Below are positions 48,214 through 60,964 of a DNA stretch of 64,000 bases, in pieces. This DNA comes from Psilocybe azurescens (Eukaryota > Basidiomycota > Agaricomycetes > Agaricales > Agrocybaceae), in assembly GCA_023853785.1 (NCBI GenBank), contig JAJIRX010000622.1, forward strand, positions 124,001-188,000, read 5' to 3'. The first letter of the stretch is position 1, and every line of letters starts with the position of its first letter. The notes under the pieces were generated by a model. The model worked only from the letters and a program-made list of their open reading frames with translations, was not told the origin of the DNA and did not search any database. The position numbers were made by a program, and so were the translations under genes.

Positions 48214-50354
48214 CTTAAGGATGCATCCATTTCATCGCAAGATCATAAGGAAACAGAGTAAACGGAAAGAGTGGGGGTGAGGCAATCAGGCCGAATCACA
48301 TCAAAGTCGTGGGGCAATATCGGAGAAAGAAAGAAAGAAATGTATTGTTAGCGCTGGACCTACAGAGCAGAAAAACTTCAAAAAAAAAAAGAGGGGGGTC
48401 GGGGACATACCGGTCAGGTGACGTGACAGTAAAGGTGTGAGGTGGTACAAAAAAATTGTGTGAGACGAGAATGAGGAAGTAATACTTCAAAATTTGAAGA
48501 AGAGGATAGCGGATGTGTTGGTGCAATATCCAGCGACTCGAAGAAGCTGCTTTTGCTGAAGAAAAGAAGTCAAATGGCGCTTTATTTTATACCATTACAG
48601 GTCTATCACAAGATGTTACATGAGTCCTGCCATACTGGGCATATCTAAAGGTGAATTTCCGCGGATTGGTACTGGTTTTAGACACCGTACCTCGGCGATT
48701 GGACCGAGCCTAGTTTTTTCGGAGCCAGTATGTTTTGCAGTAAAGGTGAGTATCTGAAAAAGGCTACTGTTCGAAAAGACTTTCCAGAAACAGCATTTTC
48801 CTATCCAATCTTCAGGCGGCAAGGTCGGAAGATTGGTACGGGCATAGTGTTCAAAACCTTACCACATTTGAGGGGGTGGGCGGACTCAGGCTATGGGACC
48901 ATGTCGGTTTGCCCGTTGACCGTCGACTCCCGATTTCAAAGCCATTGCTTTCGCTGCATCCCGTATTATACCGAAGGTGTTTGAAGCACACAAAAGCATT
49001 AAAGTCGCATTCGAGAAGTCGGTCGCACTATCAATCATTAAAATTGCAAGGGGCTGATCCCAACAGCTACGTGGATAAGACATGTAGCACATCCAGCGCA
49101 AGACGTGACGGATTACTATCGCGATGTGAATGAGCCCATGGCGTGCTCGGAGCCACACAGTTGGGTCTTTAGCAAACAGCACGATTCTCGACAGCGCGAG
49201 AGTAGCACAGATTATGTAATGCAAATTTTCCCATGACCTATTTTCCATCAGCGGGTGCAATTGACCCACAACCCAGATTAGGCCACATATCTGTTCTCCG
49301 CTGACTCGTGGCCAATTTAGCGGACATTTGGACCGTAGTGCATGCGGTGTTCAGCTGGAGAGGCTTTCTTCATAGTTAAGGAAGATTTTTATGTCTTTCC
49401 AATAACCTCTGGTAGGTACTTAAAAGCCCGGTGTGTAAGCGCCCACTTCGCAAAGATGAACCCGGTGGCGAATGTGAGGGGAGGTGGGGAAAGGCATCGA
49501 TAGTAGTGCTCTATGATGGGTACAATATGGTTCTCTTCGGTTAATCGGGCGAGTGCGTGCAAGCGACATATACACTCTCCGGGGTCTAAGGTCAAATCAG
49601 GCCACATGCATTTGTCAACTTCTATTTCCGCCAATGTCGTATAAGACGCAGCCGCACTGCTTCCTCAGCCAGTTAAAACGCTTGATAATTCTTATATATG
49701 AACTTCCCTTGGATATTTACATTGTTGTCAACTAGACATATAAGCCACAGAGGCATCATTAAAGAGTATATCTGGGGTCCCTGATTTTCATCACAACTTA
49801 ATTCCAGGCTCTGCAAACTATCCGACACTGCCATGGGTGTTGTTATTACGGACTATGAACCGTGACTGTTTGGTCATCTCAGGATTTATCAGTGCGATAG
49901 ACCGGTCACCGTATGCGCGGTCAAATGTTTTTGCACTCGGAGTTACCAGCAAGGCGCATCAGCCGAGTTTATCATATATTTCTCGCCCTATAGCCTCATG
50001 AGAATACATAGGGTAACTAGTTCTGCTGTTTGACCAGATCATGTTGATGGATCACATTACAATCGCGTCCAATCTCGACAAGATTGAAGGACATTGGATA
50101 CTTAAGAACATATGACATCAGTAGTCACACCGCCCCGGAAGCGATACCTATCGTCGATACATCACCGATAACTATGATTTGAGTGCAGATCGGGTTCTCT
50201 TAACACAAAATACTTTGAAACATTTGACGGATTGAGGACCCGATCAGTTGTGATCACTACCGTGGCCAGTTTCTCCAGTCCATACATACTGAGTACTGAA
50301 GTCTAGGTTATCATATTTTTAACTCGAGCAAGGCGCGTGATGAGCACCAACGCA
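48214..50354. other. Intergenic region with a possible small membrane protein gene
   Basis: It contains the forkhead promoter, with a pyrimidine-rich stretch. Two minus frames may be exons of one unknown gene: 49389-49634 (MAEIEVDKCMWPDLTLDPGE) and 48886-49269 (NLHYIICATLALSRIVLFAK, with helix-like stretches). I recognise no family, and no clean splice joins them. The rest, 49740-50354, is empty. Confidence 0.3.
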
Positions 50355-50642
50355 TATCTAAAAATAGATTTTGCATTTGCGTCGCTCATTCACCAACACC
50401 TAAATCCATCTTCTTTTGGCACCGTTTCCAACATCGAATAAATAGGAACTTTTGAAAACTGAGCACCCTTGCGCCTAGGGAAGCCATTTTGCGAGCAGAC
50501 GTTAAGAAATAAAGGTGTGCTGACCGTACATTGTTTTGTTCCTGTAATTAAAATATTGCTAATACACTATGTTAAACTGACTATTAAAGATCAATAAGTG
50601 AGAAATATAGTATGGGGAGATAGGGCCTCATTTTAAGTTTAT

Positions 50643-51975
50643 TCAAATAGATTTTTTCTGTTCCCCTTTACTATGCCCACTTGAAGTCGAAACATCTGAC
50701 GCCGCAGCGTCGATTATCTCGATAGTTGGTCTCGGCACTGATAGGACCGATAGTCGAGTTTGAACGTCTGCCCTATCAGGCTGGGGCTGATGATTTCTGG
50801 TCCAGTGCGGCGTAATGTAGGCGTCACTTTCGTCAGCCTGGTCTCTTTCCTTGACGAGATAATGGTAGAACCAGCACACTAAAACTAGGAGATTGGAGGT
50901 GATGATAGAAACACCTGTCTATATAGCATTTTCTTTAAGTTGGAGAATTGATGCGTTTTGAATGTGCAGTATAACCTACCTCAATATAACAGACCATCAA
51001 CCATACCATGAGAGCCCCCGGTCCGACCATGAAATCAGCGTATCCAGCAATACAAAGCGTGAGGGAGCCGAGGAGGGTCAGCACGCTGGCCGAAAAGACC
51101 AATCGTACGAGACGTCGCTGGCTCGAAGCATGGCTCATGTTCCATAGCAAATTTAGGGGAATGGCTATCAAGGCTAAATCTGACATGACATCGACTTGTA
51201 GGTAGATTATGATTGTCATTGTCGCGCATCATAGATCGAAATCAATTTCTACTCACAGACTGTAATACCGACTGTCACATGGAAGGTTGGCCCGCAAATT
51301 GGGATATCAGTTTCGACATGTTGCCACTCAGTATGAATAACACAGGTCAAAATAATGGCCAAGAAAAGTCCTAGCCAGCACAAGACACAAAATATGGTTA
51401 GCCAGATGGCAATGCGCCGACTTTTCGTCCAGGAAGGTGTAATTCTAACAACTGCAAAAGCCAAACTAATCCGCGAGAACCTGTATAACAGGTGCCTTTT
51501 TATACAAGAGGAACTGAAAGATGATTTCAGCAACACACGTACCAGAGAATAGTAATAAAACAGACAGAATTCCCGTAGCTCATAAGAACTCGGTACTTCA
51601 GTGGTGCTGATAGGTGAAACGTCAGCGCTTCGGCTTCCTAGGGAATGCTAAAAATACTCAGATGTACTCACTGGTAGGGTGATCTCTTATTCGCAGCCAC
51701 ACTATGGCTATGTTCAGGCCCTCCAGTAGAAATGGAACAACAGTAACGAGGTCATCCCACCAGAGCTTTCTGGTTCTGCGGCGGTGCTCCAGTCGTAGAC
51801 AAGTGGAGACAATGGCGAAAGAATGGAGAATGGTTAAGGACACTGGCATAATCCGTACTTTTGTGAGCTTTGGATGCAGGAGCTGGTAGATAGAGAATTC
51901 GCCGCACCTTTCCAAGGCATATACGGCTGGAGTGGGATCATTGTTATCGTTTGGTGAACTCGGATTCCGTGCCAA
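50643..51975 (-). CDS. PTH11-like seven-helix membrane protein, copy A
   Basis: It belongs to the fungal rhodopsin-like/PTH11-type membrane family, whose members are thought to act as surface receptors. Helix 1 is VSLTILHSFAIVSTCLRL, then RRRTRKLWWDDLVTVVPFLL, the family's WWDD motif at helix 2. VLMSYGNSVCFITILW and an intron lead to FSRISLAFAVVRITPSWTKS and CWLGLFLAIILTCVIHTEWQ. After a further intron come DVMSDLALIAIPLNLLWNMS, LVRLVFSASVLTLLGSLTLC and YIETGVSIITSNLLVLVCWF, ending in a polar tail with many Ser. All frames connect. The true start is uncertain; no conserved ATG precedes helix 1, so a short first exon further upstream is likely. No ligand can be inferred. Confidence 0.75.
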
Positions 51976-52840
51976 TAATAAGGTGATGGTGGGGGCAATA
52001 ATCCAACTTACTCGCCGCAGTGGATATGCTACGTACCCAGGCAGGAGCTATACGGCAGAGCACGCTTTGAAATCCTTCATCACTCTTTTGGCAAGGGAAA
52101 GCGGCGGTGATCAGCCTTCAGATTCAGTGATGGCGGTTGCCAGAGTAAAACGTAAAGAAAACAGCTCAAGCGATTTGTATTCACAAGTTCCGTATGCTTC
52201 TGAAGTATTGAATGCCTTTAGTCATCATATATTGCATGCCATATTCCGAGCTCAATGTTACGTCCAGGACCTTCCCTCATTGGTGCCTTCCTTAGGCACT
52301 CCTGTGTTTCTGAGTGATAGCATGCCGTATATGTAGAGAGCTATTGGCTGGAGAAAGTCCAATTGATGCCGTCCTACAGTGGCTTTCACAGAGACCATGG
52401 AGAAATCCATCCATCGCGGATATTATACAGGGTTGGCTTCCGGGACCGGGCGGGACTTCAGTGCGGAGGCGTTCATCATTCATGTGTAAAGACTGAGTAC
52501 TGAGGTCTGAAGCTTGATGCCAGGTCAGACGCCGTATTCTTATTAAGGGGCGTACGGAACAAGGACGTAGTTGCCATATAACTAAAAATAGATTTTTTAA
52601 ATTTGCCGCTATCGCTCACTCACCAACGCCTAAGTTCACCTAAGGCAGATAGTTTGGAACTCGGCAGACATTAAGGATTTGAAATGTTGACGCAACATAT
52701 ATTTATGTATCCCCCGAATTACAAATTGTTAATACGCTATGTAAATCCATGTCAAATCGCTAATAAAAAAAAACTAAATAACACTAAGTGTGAAAGATAG
52801 CACAGGGACAGCCCATGTTATGCTTATAAATAGAATTATT

Positions 52841-54154
52841 TTACTCTTTACTACGCTCACTTGTTGTCGAAACATCCGACGCTACGCTAGCGATCATCGT
52901 GATAGTTGATCTCGGCACTGGCAGGACCGACACTCTCTGAAGGTCTACCCGTTCAGGTTGAAGCTGATGATTTCTGGTCCAATGTGGCGTAATATAAACA
53001 TCGCTTTCGTCGGCCGGGTCTCTTTCCCTAAAGAGATATTGGTAGAACCAGGACACTAAAACCAGGAAATTGGAGGTGATGATAGAAACACCTGTCTAAT
53101 AGCATTTCGTTAGGCAGACGGATTGATGCCTTTAAAATGAGCGGTACGACTTACCAGGATATAGCAGACCATCGACCATAGTAAGAGAGCCCCCGGTCCT
53201 TCCATAAAGCCAGCGTATGCAACGATACAAAAGACAGAGAGAGGCGAGGAGTGTCAGCACACTAGCCGAAAACACCAATCGTACGAGACGACGCTGGCTT
53301 GACGCGTGATTCATATTCCATAACAAATTCAAGGGGATAGCAACTAAGGCCAAATCTGATATGACGTCGACTTGGGTAGTTTATGAAGGTCATTAGACTG
53401 TATCGTAGAATGAGAATATATCCAACTCACAGGCTGTGAAGCCTACCGACACATGCCTCTTTGGGGGACAAATCAGGACATCAGTTTTGGCGTGTTGCCA
53501 TTCATTATGAATGGTGCAAGTAAGAATTAAGTATAAGAGAAGCCCCAGCCAAAAAAATATCAAAGTTATCGTCAGCCAGATGGCAATGCGCCGGCTTTTC
53601 GTCCAGGAAGGTGTGATTCTGACAACTGCAAAAGCCAAGCTGATCCGCGAAAACCTACGTGAAATATCCCAGGTTATACGGAGCAATTCAATTGACCGTG
53701 GGACATACCAGAGGATAGTAGTAAAGCAGACGGTGTTGCCGTAGCTCATTAGAATTCGATACTTCAATGGTGCTGGAAGGTGAAACGTCAGCTTCCTAGA
53801 TTTATCACTCCTCACCAAACTGGGTAACTATATTTGGCACTCACTATCACGATGGTCTCTTATGCGCAACCATAATATGGTTATATTCAGGCCCTCCAGC
53901 ATAATCGGAACAACAGTAACGAGATCATCCCACCAGAGCTTTTTGGTTCGGCGGCGGTGCTCCAGTCGTAGGCCAGTGGAGATAATGGCCAGAGCATGGA
54001 AGATAGTTAAGGACACTGGCGTAATCCGTACACATATGAGCTTCGGCTGCAGAAGTTGGTAGATAGAGAATTCGCCGCACCTTTCCAAGGTATATACGGC
54101 TGCAGTGGGATCATCATTATCGCTTGCAAAATGGGCTTCCGTGAAGAAGACCAA
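52841..54154 (-). CDS. PTH11-like seven-helix membrane protein, copy B (one frameshift)
   Basis: It is a paralogue of copy A with the same exon plan: RRRTKKLWWDDLVTVVPIML, YRILMSYGNTVCFTTILW, SLAFAVVRITPSWTKSRRIA, LIFFWLGLLLYLILTCTIHN, LNLLWNMNHASSQRRLVRLV and the polar tail DESDVYITPHWTRNH. In the sixth helix the frame shifts at the A4 run 53229-53232; copies A and C have AAA there. With three bases, the protein continues through CIVAYAGFMEGPGALLLW. So either B is newly dead or the run is misread. Start uncertain, as for copy A. Confidence 0.68.
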
Positions 54155-54860
54155 GAGGGTCTTCGAGTCGACAAAGCGGTGATGGTGGGGGCAATAGTCC
54201 AGCAGACTACTCGTTGTGGTGAATATACTATGTACCCAGGCAGCGACTAGTATGCGGCAGAGCGCGCCTTGAAATCATGCACTACTCAATTGGCAGGGGC
54301 GGGCAACCCTGCGAAATTCGAATTCAGTGATAACGGTCGCTATTGCTAGAGTAGAACGAGAGAATACTGCTCAAGCGAATTATACTTACGGCTTCTAAAT
54401 CATTTCGTTTAGTGATCAAACATAGACTGTTCAAGTCAAGCACATGAGGGACTGAATTTGAATGCCATCTTCCGAAGCTCAATGATACACCCAAGATTCT
54501 GGAGTGCCTTACTAGGTACTTTTGTATTTCCAAATTATGGCATGTCGTAGAGAGGAGCTATTAGCTGAAGAATGTCAAATAGAAGCCGTCTGCCGACAGC
54601 TTTAACAGATGGCACCACAAGCCTTGATACATCGGATACTTTACAAGGGAGTGATCTACCCACTGCGGATGTATTTACAAGGGTCTTGTCCCAGAGGCCT
54701 GGGCGCTACTTCAATGTATGCGGTGAATTTTAGGGTGCGGACACTAATGCTGACCGCCTATTCAGTCGAACGCCCAGTGCTGAGTGGGTTACTGTCAAAA
54801 TTGACATGCTCGTCGGAGGAAAATGAAATCGCTTCCGTTCCTTGTGTCGGGGGTGAAGAG

Positions 54861-56512
54861 CTCTAGACTCTGGTCCTGTCATATGTCCGTCGAAACGCTA
54901 ATGTATATATATCTATATTTAATCCACATTAATTTGTATCAGCCTGTATTTCGTCAACCGCAGTAATAAATATAAATGCGGCATCCGACCTGGATTTTTT
55001 TTTCTCTTATTAGATGAGCAGATGAACTCAATGATTGATGAGCGGCGAAACCGGTCTTGACTCTGACTGGAAAAAGTTGCAATGACAAGTGCAGTCTAAA
55101 TTCAGTCTAGAATCTTGTAAGTTGCAAGTCGTTGCAGGCTCCGCTAGAGGGACGTGGGCGTCTTCCAATCAAATAGAAAATTAGTCAATTGCATTGCTGT
55201 CCGGCGACTCGTAGACTCCATTCATTTTCTTTCCGTGCTTATCACCAGAGTAACGAGGTGAATATAAATACAGTCGAGCCCCTTACTACTGTGTCCACCA
55301 ACTCGGTGGGCGGGATGTGCATGCCGCATTATAACCCACAGGTCCGTGGTAACCCATAGCCCATATCAAGGTTTCGAAGAAAACCCGCAGGTTTGGTGCA
55401 AGAATAGCTTGTGTTGTAGCAGATACTCATCGCTCCTAGCAAAAAGGGGAGAACACTGATCAGAACGTGTACTTTATTAATAGGATTCTATACTCACATT
55501 GTCCAATCTTACCTCCTACGGACCCAATTGCACCCCTCACATGAAGTTTTGAAACGGTTCACACTCGCGCTTGCCAAATTCTGACCGGGCCCATCGTTTA
55601 AATAGGAGTTTTTCTTGCGACGCCTGAGCTCTAGCGGGTGTAGCACAAGCAGCATCTGTATCTGGCGCTGCTGCTGCCTGTGTCTCTACCTTGGTTTTCA
55701 GCTCTGCCCGTACTCACTCGTGAGTCTGGATGTGGATTTGCGTTGATGGAGGTGAAGGTGGTGATATGGAGGTGTAGATGGCTGGGGTTTAGATTTAAAG
55801 ACACGTTGTTTGGCTGTCATCACGATGGTGGTGAATGAGGAGGCGTACAAGTGTTAGCGAGCAATGTCAACGATCTATAATGTGAGTTCATTTCACCACC
55901 ATCCTTCTTACGGCGCTCGATCATCTGTGCTCCACCGAACACCACATACCTATCAACGCTGCGCGCACAGGCAGTAAGATCCCCGACAGACACTGCATGC
56001 TCCTCCTTTATAACCACCCCTCTTGTCCTTCCACGCAGATCGCGGTGTTTAGGATGCAACTCTACGCGCAAATAGTCGATGGTGACAACGACCACCGCAA
56101 ATGTAAGTGTATCATTGCCGGGCCTCTCGCTCATGTTCCGCAGAACCACACGCCCTCGAATAATGTGAATCCATTCTCAGCATCATTCTGTAGCGGGCCA
56201 GACAGTGGATGGAGACGGCGGCAACAATGCAGGAGCACCATATGCTACAGCGGACGTAGCTGCCGGATATCGACGGCCTTCTGTACCTATCCAGCTGTCA
56301 CCGAATAAAGGTCAGCACAATTACTATCCAAAGCAAACGCAAACGCAAACGCAACTCACCCGATCCAACTTCATGAAAAAAAAATTAATTAGTGTAATGC
56401 CTTGTAATGCTTGACTCAACCATCCCACGCTGACTTGACGACACGATAAGAAGGCTGCAAAATTGTCCATTCCCCGATGACGATGGAGAGGGAGTGTTTG
56501 CTAATAAGACAG
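54861..56512. other. Spacer between array units, left part
   Basis: It shows no similarity to the array units. Frames at 55820-56308 on both strands are unrecognised. A (CAAACG)-type short run occurs at 56334-56356. Confidence 0.35.
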
Positions 56513-56515
56513 TTA

Positions 56516-56779
56516 CAGCTACATGCATAACCCTAGGTGCATGGTGAAAATTTTCCACTGCGCCATTGTTTGTACAAACAGCTGCATCTGCCTGAACGCG
56601 CCATTGTTTGATTATGAGTATTAGGACTCTTCGATTGGTCCACACCACCCGAAGTCCATGCTAAAAGAAGACATTGGCGCGAGTAATGACGTCGGGTTGT
56701 ACCAAATGCGGCTGTTTGTACAAACAAAGGCGCAGTGGAAATTTTTCGCCATGCACCTAGGGGGTTATGCATGCAGCTG
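56516..56779. mobile_element. Mariner-type MITE with about 80-base inverted ends
   Basis: The left arm (56516-56598) and right arm (56695-56779) are near-perfect inverted copies. Outer ends read CAGCTACATGCATAACCC and, inverted, CAGCTGCATGCATAACCC. A TA dinucleotide flanks each side (56514-56515, 56780-56781), the target duplication of Tc1/mariner elements. At 264 bases it has no room for a transposase, so it must be moved in trans. Inside the arms, TTTGTACAAACA palindromes and a repeated GCGCCATTGTTTG occur. Family assignment rests on TA and length only. Confidence 0.82.
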
Positions 56780-57179
56780 TAAAATCGATGTAGTTCAGAA
56801 TCATAGACAAGCATTTGTTTGGTGCGCCAGGTCATCTGGAGATCACGATCTCAATATAGAGGAAAACAAATAGGTATTCAAGTCGAGGATCACCTCACAT
56901 TGCACCTTGAAGCGAAGTCACACTCAAATGAGCGCTTCACGCTTAGCGGAGATTTAAAATGTCGGGCTTTGTAATGTAATGGCGAGAACTTGAGAGAAAA
57001 GCCCAGGGTTGCCCGCGTCTCCGACTATGTTTATGTTCACAGTTTTATGTAAAGGCATTTCAGGCTTTTGTAAGTTCAAATCGTCAAGACTTACGCATTT
57101 TGCAATGTAAATGCCTATATGGACATACCCAAGCAGCCGATGAGCGCCAGTCCAAAGATGCCGCTTTTTCATTGCTGTT

Positions 57180-57730
57180 GATTACTCACCAACGCCTAAA
57201 TCCACCTAATAAGGCATCTTGTTTGGGACTCACAGATGTTAAATGTTGATACGACGTACATTACTTTGTTTTCTTAATCTGTCCCTAATCATAAAACTGC
57301 AAATACGCTATGTAAACCAAATGTAAACCAACGTTAAACCGCTAATAATAAAAATTAAAGTAGGCGCAGAAGGATTTTCATATCAAGAAAACGGGGATGG
57401 GGCAATGACATACCTTGCATGTGGATATAGTGTACCCTGGTGGAAACTATACGGCAGAGCATGCCATAAATTCCTACACCACTCAATTGGCAGGGGCGGC
57501 GGCGGCGATCTCCCTTCAAAATCGGTGATGGTGGTTGCTAGAATAAGACGTAAACGTATAGATTACTTACTGCTCAAGCGAATTATATTTACGAATTCTG
57601 TACGCTTCTGAATCATGGAATGTTTGACCCATAGGCTCCAAACACAGCGTACTTCAGTACATGAAGGGTAAAATTGAATGCCATCTTCCGTACTTCATTT
57701 TACGTCCCGGATTCTGTCTACAGAGTGCCT
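57180..57730 (-). pseudogene. Scar of a fourth array unit: two flanks without a gene body
   Basis: 57180-57350 matches the downstream flank of copies A and B (ACTCACCAACGCCTAA, TACGCTATGTAAA, TAAACCGCTAATAA). 57400-57730 matches their upstream flank (TATACGGCAGAGCATGCC, GGCAGGGGCGGCGGCGGCGA, nearly the same as 59330-59400). Between them lie only about 50 bases where a 1.3 kb gene body stands in other units. A deletion between units, or loss within one, explains this. Confidence 0.65.
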
Positions 57731-57857
57731 CTCGGGCATTCTTGTGTGTCCGAATGAAGTTGATTGCGACACTTTAAATTTATTGATACACTAAACCAAT
57801 GTTAAACCGCTAATAAAAAATCAAATAACATAAAAGATACCACAGGCAACATATGCC

Positions 57858-59296
57858 TCATTTTTTGCTTATTCTAGATTCCCTCTGTTCCTCTTTGCTA
57901 TTCTCACTAGAACTCGAAATATCTGACGCCCCCGTGTCGACCATCGCGAAGGTCGATCTCGGCAGAACCGACAGCCGAGTCTGAACGTCTGCCCTTTCAG
58001 ATTGAAGCTGGTGATTTGTTGCCCAGCGTGGCGTAATGTAAACATCGCTTTCGTCGGCCGGGTGACTTTCCTTGGAGAGATAGTGGTAGAACCAGCACAC
58101 TAAAACTAGGAGATTGGAGGTGATGATAGAAACGGCTTCCTAAATAGTAATGCTTTCTAGTCTTACCCTTCAGTGAATGTACAGTCTGACTTACCCCGAT
58201 ATAACAGACCATTATCCATACTATGAGCTTCCCCGGTCCGACCATAAAATTAGCGTACGAACAGACACAAAGAACGAGGGAGCCGAGCAGTGTCAGCACA
58301 CTGGCCGAGAACACTAGTCGTACGAGATGATGCTGGCTCGAAGTGTGTTTCATGTTCCATAATAGATTCAAGGGAATGGCAATCAAGGCCAGATCCCCAA
58401 TGACATCCACTTATAGATAATATATAATGGTCATTGTCGCATATTGTGGATCGAGAGAATTGGACACTCACAAACTGTAATAGCAACTGTCACATGGAAG
58501 CCTGGCCCACATATTGGAATTTCACTATCAACGCGTTGCCATTTGGTGTGAACGGCGCAAACCGTAATCATAGAGATGAGAAGTCCCAGCCAGAATAAGA
58601 CAAACAGTACTGTCATCCATATCGCAAGGCGCCGGCTTTTCGTCCAGGAAGGTGTGATTCTGACAACTGCAAACGCCAAGCTGATTCGTGACCACCTATG
58701 TATATCAGAATCAAGAAGAGAGCATGTGATACGCTTTGTTATAACGGGGACATTCAATTAGAATTTCTGCAATACACATACCAATTAATTGTAATGAAAC
58801 AGACGGAGTTTCCGTAGCTCATTAGAACACGGTAGTTCAGTGCCGCTGGGAGGTGCAATGTCAACTCTGTAGACTCTTCTGACTCCTCAGAGTTTACTGA
58901 AATATTTGGCACTCACTACCAGGGTGGTTCCTTATGCGCAACCACAAAATGGCTATGTTCAAACCCTCCAGTAGAGCTGGAAAGGCAGCAACAAAGTCAT
59001 CCCACCAAAGCTTTCTGGTTCTACGTCGGTGCTCCAGTCGTAGGCAAGTAGAGAGCACGGCGAATGCATGGAGAATCGTCATGGACACTGGAGTAATCCA
59101 TGCGCATGTGAGCTTCGGTTGGAGGAGCTAGGGGGCGGGGGATGTACCTTTCCAAGGCATATATGGCTGAAGTGGGATCATTGTTATCACTTTGCAAAGT
59201 CGGCTTGCAGCTCAAGAAAGTAGGCGCTGGAGGATCTTTAATTGTTTGAAGAAAGAGGGGATGGTGATTGCAATGATATAGCTTGCTCGCAACCAT
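57858..59296 (-). CDS. PTH11-like seven-helix membrane protein, copy C
   Basis: It is the third paralogue: RRRTRKLWWDDFVAAFPALL, AFAVVRITPSWTKSRRLAIW, LFWLGLLISMITVCAVHTKW, DVIGDLALIAIPLNLLWNMK, HLVRLVFSASVLTLLGSLVL and CWFYHYLSKESHPADESDVY. Frames connect from helix 1 to the end at 57858. Upstream of helix 1 the segment after YALER differs in length from copies A and B by five bases (20 versus 25), so the N-terminal parts cannot all be read alike. Either this stretch is not coded or copy C is altered. The ATG at 59296 (MVASKLYHC) is a weak choice. The N-glycosylation and ligand site cannot be judged. Confidence 0.7.
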
Positions 59297-59930
59297 GGTG
59301 GGTGTTTTGAACCTAGGTAGAGACTATACGGCAGAGTACGCGTTGAATTCCTACACCGCCCAACTGGCAGGGGCGGCGGCGGCGATCTCCCTTTAAAATC
59401 GGCGATGCGCGGTTGCTAGAGTAAAAACGTACACAATTAGATATGTACTGCTCAAGCGAATTATATTTTACAAATTCTGTACGTTTCTGAATCATCGAAT
59501 GCCTTTAGTCATCAAACATACGTGAAGAGCTAAAATTTGAATGCCATCTATCAGGCTCAATGCCACATCCGGGATCCTGTCTATGGAGTGCCTTCCAAGG
59601 CACTCTTGTGTCGGAATGATGGTATGCCGTAGAAAATAACTATTGGCTGAAGAAAGTCAAACGGCGGCCGACTTTCACAGAGGCATTGGCCCTGATACTT
59701 GAGAAACCGATCCATTGCAGACGTGGTTTAACTTTTAAGGCTTTTTGGTTCTGGGCGCTACTAGCTTCAATGAGATGAATGTTGGGGTACATACCGTGTC
59801 GCATGCGGACATGGACGATCCGTTCCCAGTCAGACGCCTAGTGGGCTACTGTCAAAAATGACACGCTCATGCCTGATCGGGGAAAATAAAATCGCTGTCA
59901 GGCGTCCACCGAAATGTTTATGCACAATTA

Positions 59931-60964
59931 AATTGCAACAGCAGGTATTTATACCCCGAGATTAATTTGTTATTGGATTTGGAGCCAACAATGTCCCTCT
60001 GAGAGGTACTCTCTCACTATATACTCTGTAATAAAATTTTAGCTAAACTTAGACTACAATTGTAACCGCAACTGCCCTCTGGTTAAAGTCCAGACCGATT
60101 TCGCTTAGATTTTGCTCGAACTTATGTTTGACGATTTTGAAAAAATGGATGTGCTCCATAAATCAGCAAGGTACTCATGTACGTCTCATTTCGACGATTG
60201 ACGCGAAAGTCGATTCTCATTCAGACTAAGTTATGTAAAGCTACCAAAACAAATTTCTGACGTAGTTTCTCTGAATCTCTGTCCTAGAATGAGCGAATTT
60301 CCTCATTATTTTTCGTCTATTTTTAGCCTTTGCTCTCTTAGCCCACAGCCCTCTTAGCCTCCTGTACCCATAAATTGAGCCGCTCACCCGAGAGGTATGG
60401 GGTTATGGGGGTTCAATTGTACCTTATGATTATCCATTTCATCTGGTGGGTTGTAGAAGGTTGAAACAACTGGTAGAGCCTAAAATATGCTGAGAAACGT
60501 TTTCAATCGCGTGAGAAATGTAGCTTCATTTATGCTATTGGAATATTTCTGAATACATGGGCAATTTGCAAGAAAAAGAGTTTACGAACGTGATAACAAT
60601 GTATGAATGTATGTAGTAGGAAGTCAAGAAAAAGAAGATCATGTACTATCGAAACAGTTGAATGTGATTCATGTATAGCAAGAAGGATGAATTTGGGATG
60701 AAGAGCAATAACAGGGAAACCAGAAGTCGGCATCGTGACATGATGGAGAGCGAATGAAAGGGGAAGAGGAGGGTGTAAAGACGATGGCCATGATGATAAT
60801 ATAACGATTGAGGGAGTGTATAGTTGCTAGTTGCGTGTAAGCTGGATCCAAAAATCTGGCGATGAAATGTAGCAGGAACGACGTAACAAGAATCATCGAT
60901 GGAGAGAACAAAGGCGAGATGCGGCGTGATGAGAGTAAGGCGCTCAGCGTCGGAGTTCGGCTCT
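59931..60964. other. Intergenic AT-rich region
   Basis: No gene recognised. Frames at 60530-60968 (minus) lie just past the stop of the next gene and are probably its 3' untranslated region. Confidence 0.4.

Larger units (their letters stand above)
50355..59930 (-). repeat. Tandem array of 2.2-2.7 kb units carrying seven-helix genes
   Basis: Units at 50355-52560, 52578-54860 and 57760-59930 share gene body and both flanks. Shared marks include CTAAAAATAGATTTT at unit starts A and B, ACTCACCAACGCCTAA downstream, TAAACCGCTAATAA just past the stop codons, and a block near CGGCAGAG with a GGCAGGGG run upstream. Spacing from A to B is about 2.22 kb. A fourth pair of flanks (57180-57730) lacks a gene body. 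DNA of 54.9-57.2 kb, with a MITE, separates B from the rest. Confidence 0.8.

Noticed and set aside
56385..56873. Three frames of 71-100 codons on both strands
   Set aside because: They span the MITE's inverted arms and give mirror-like peptides, as expected from a palindrome.
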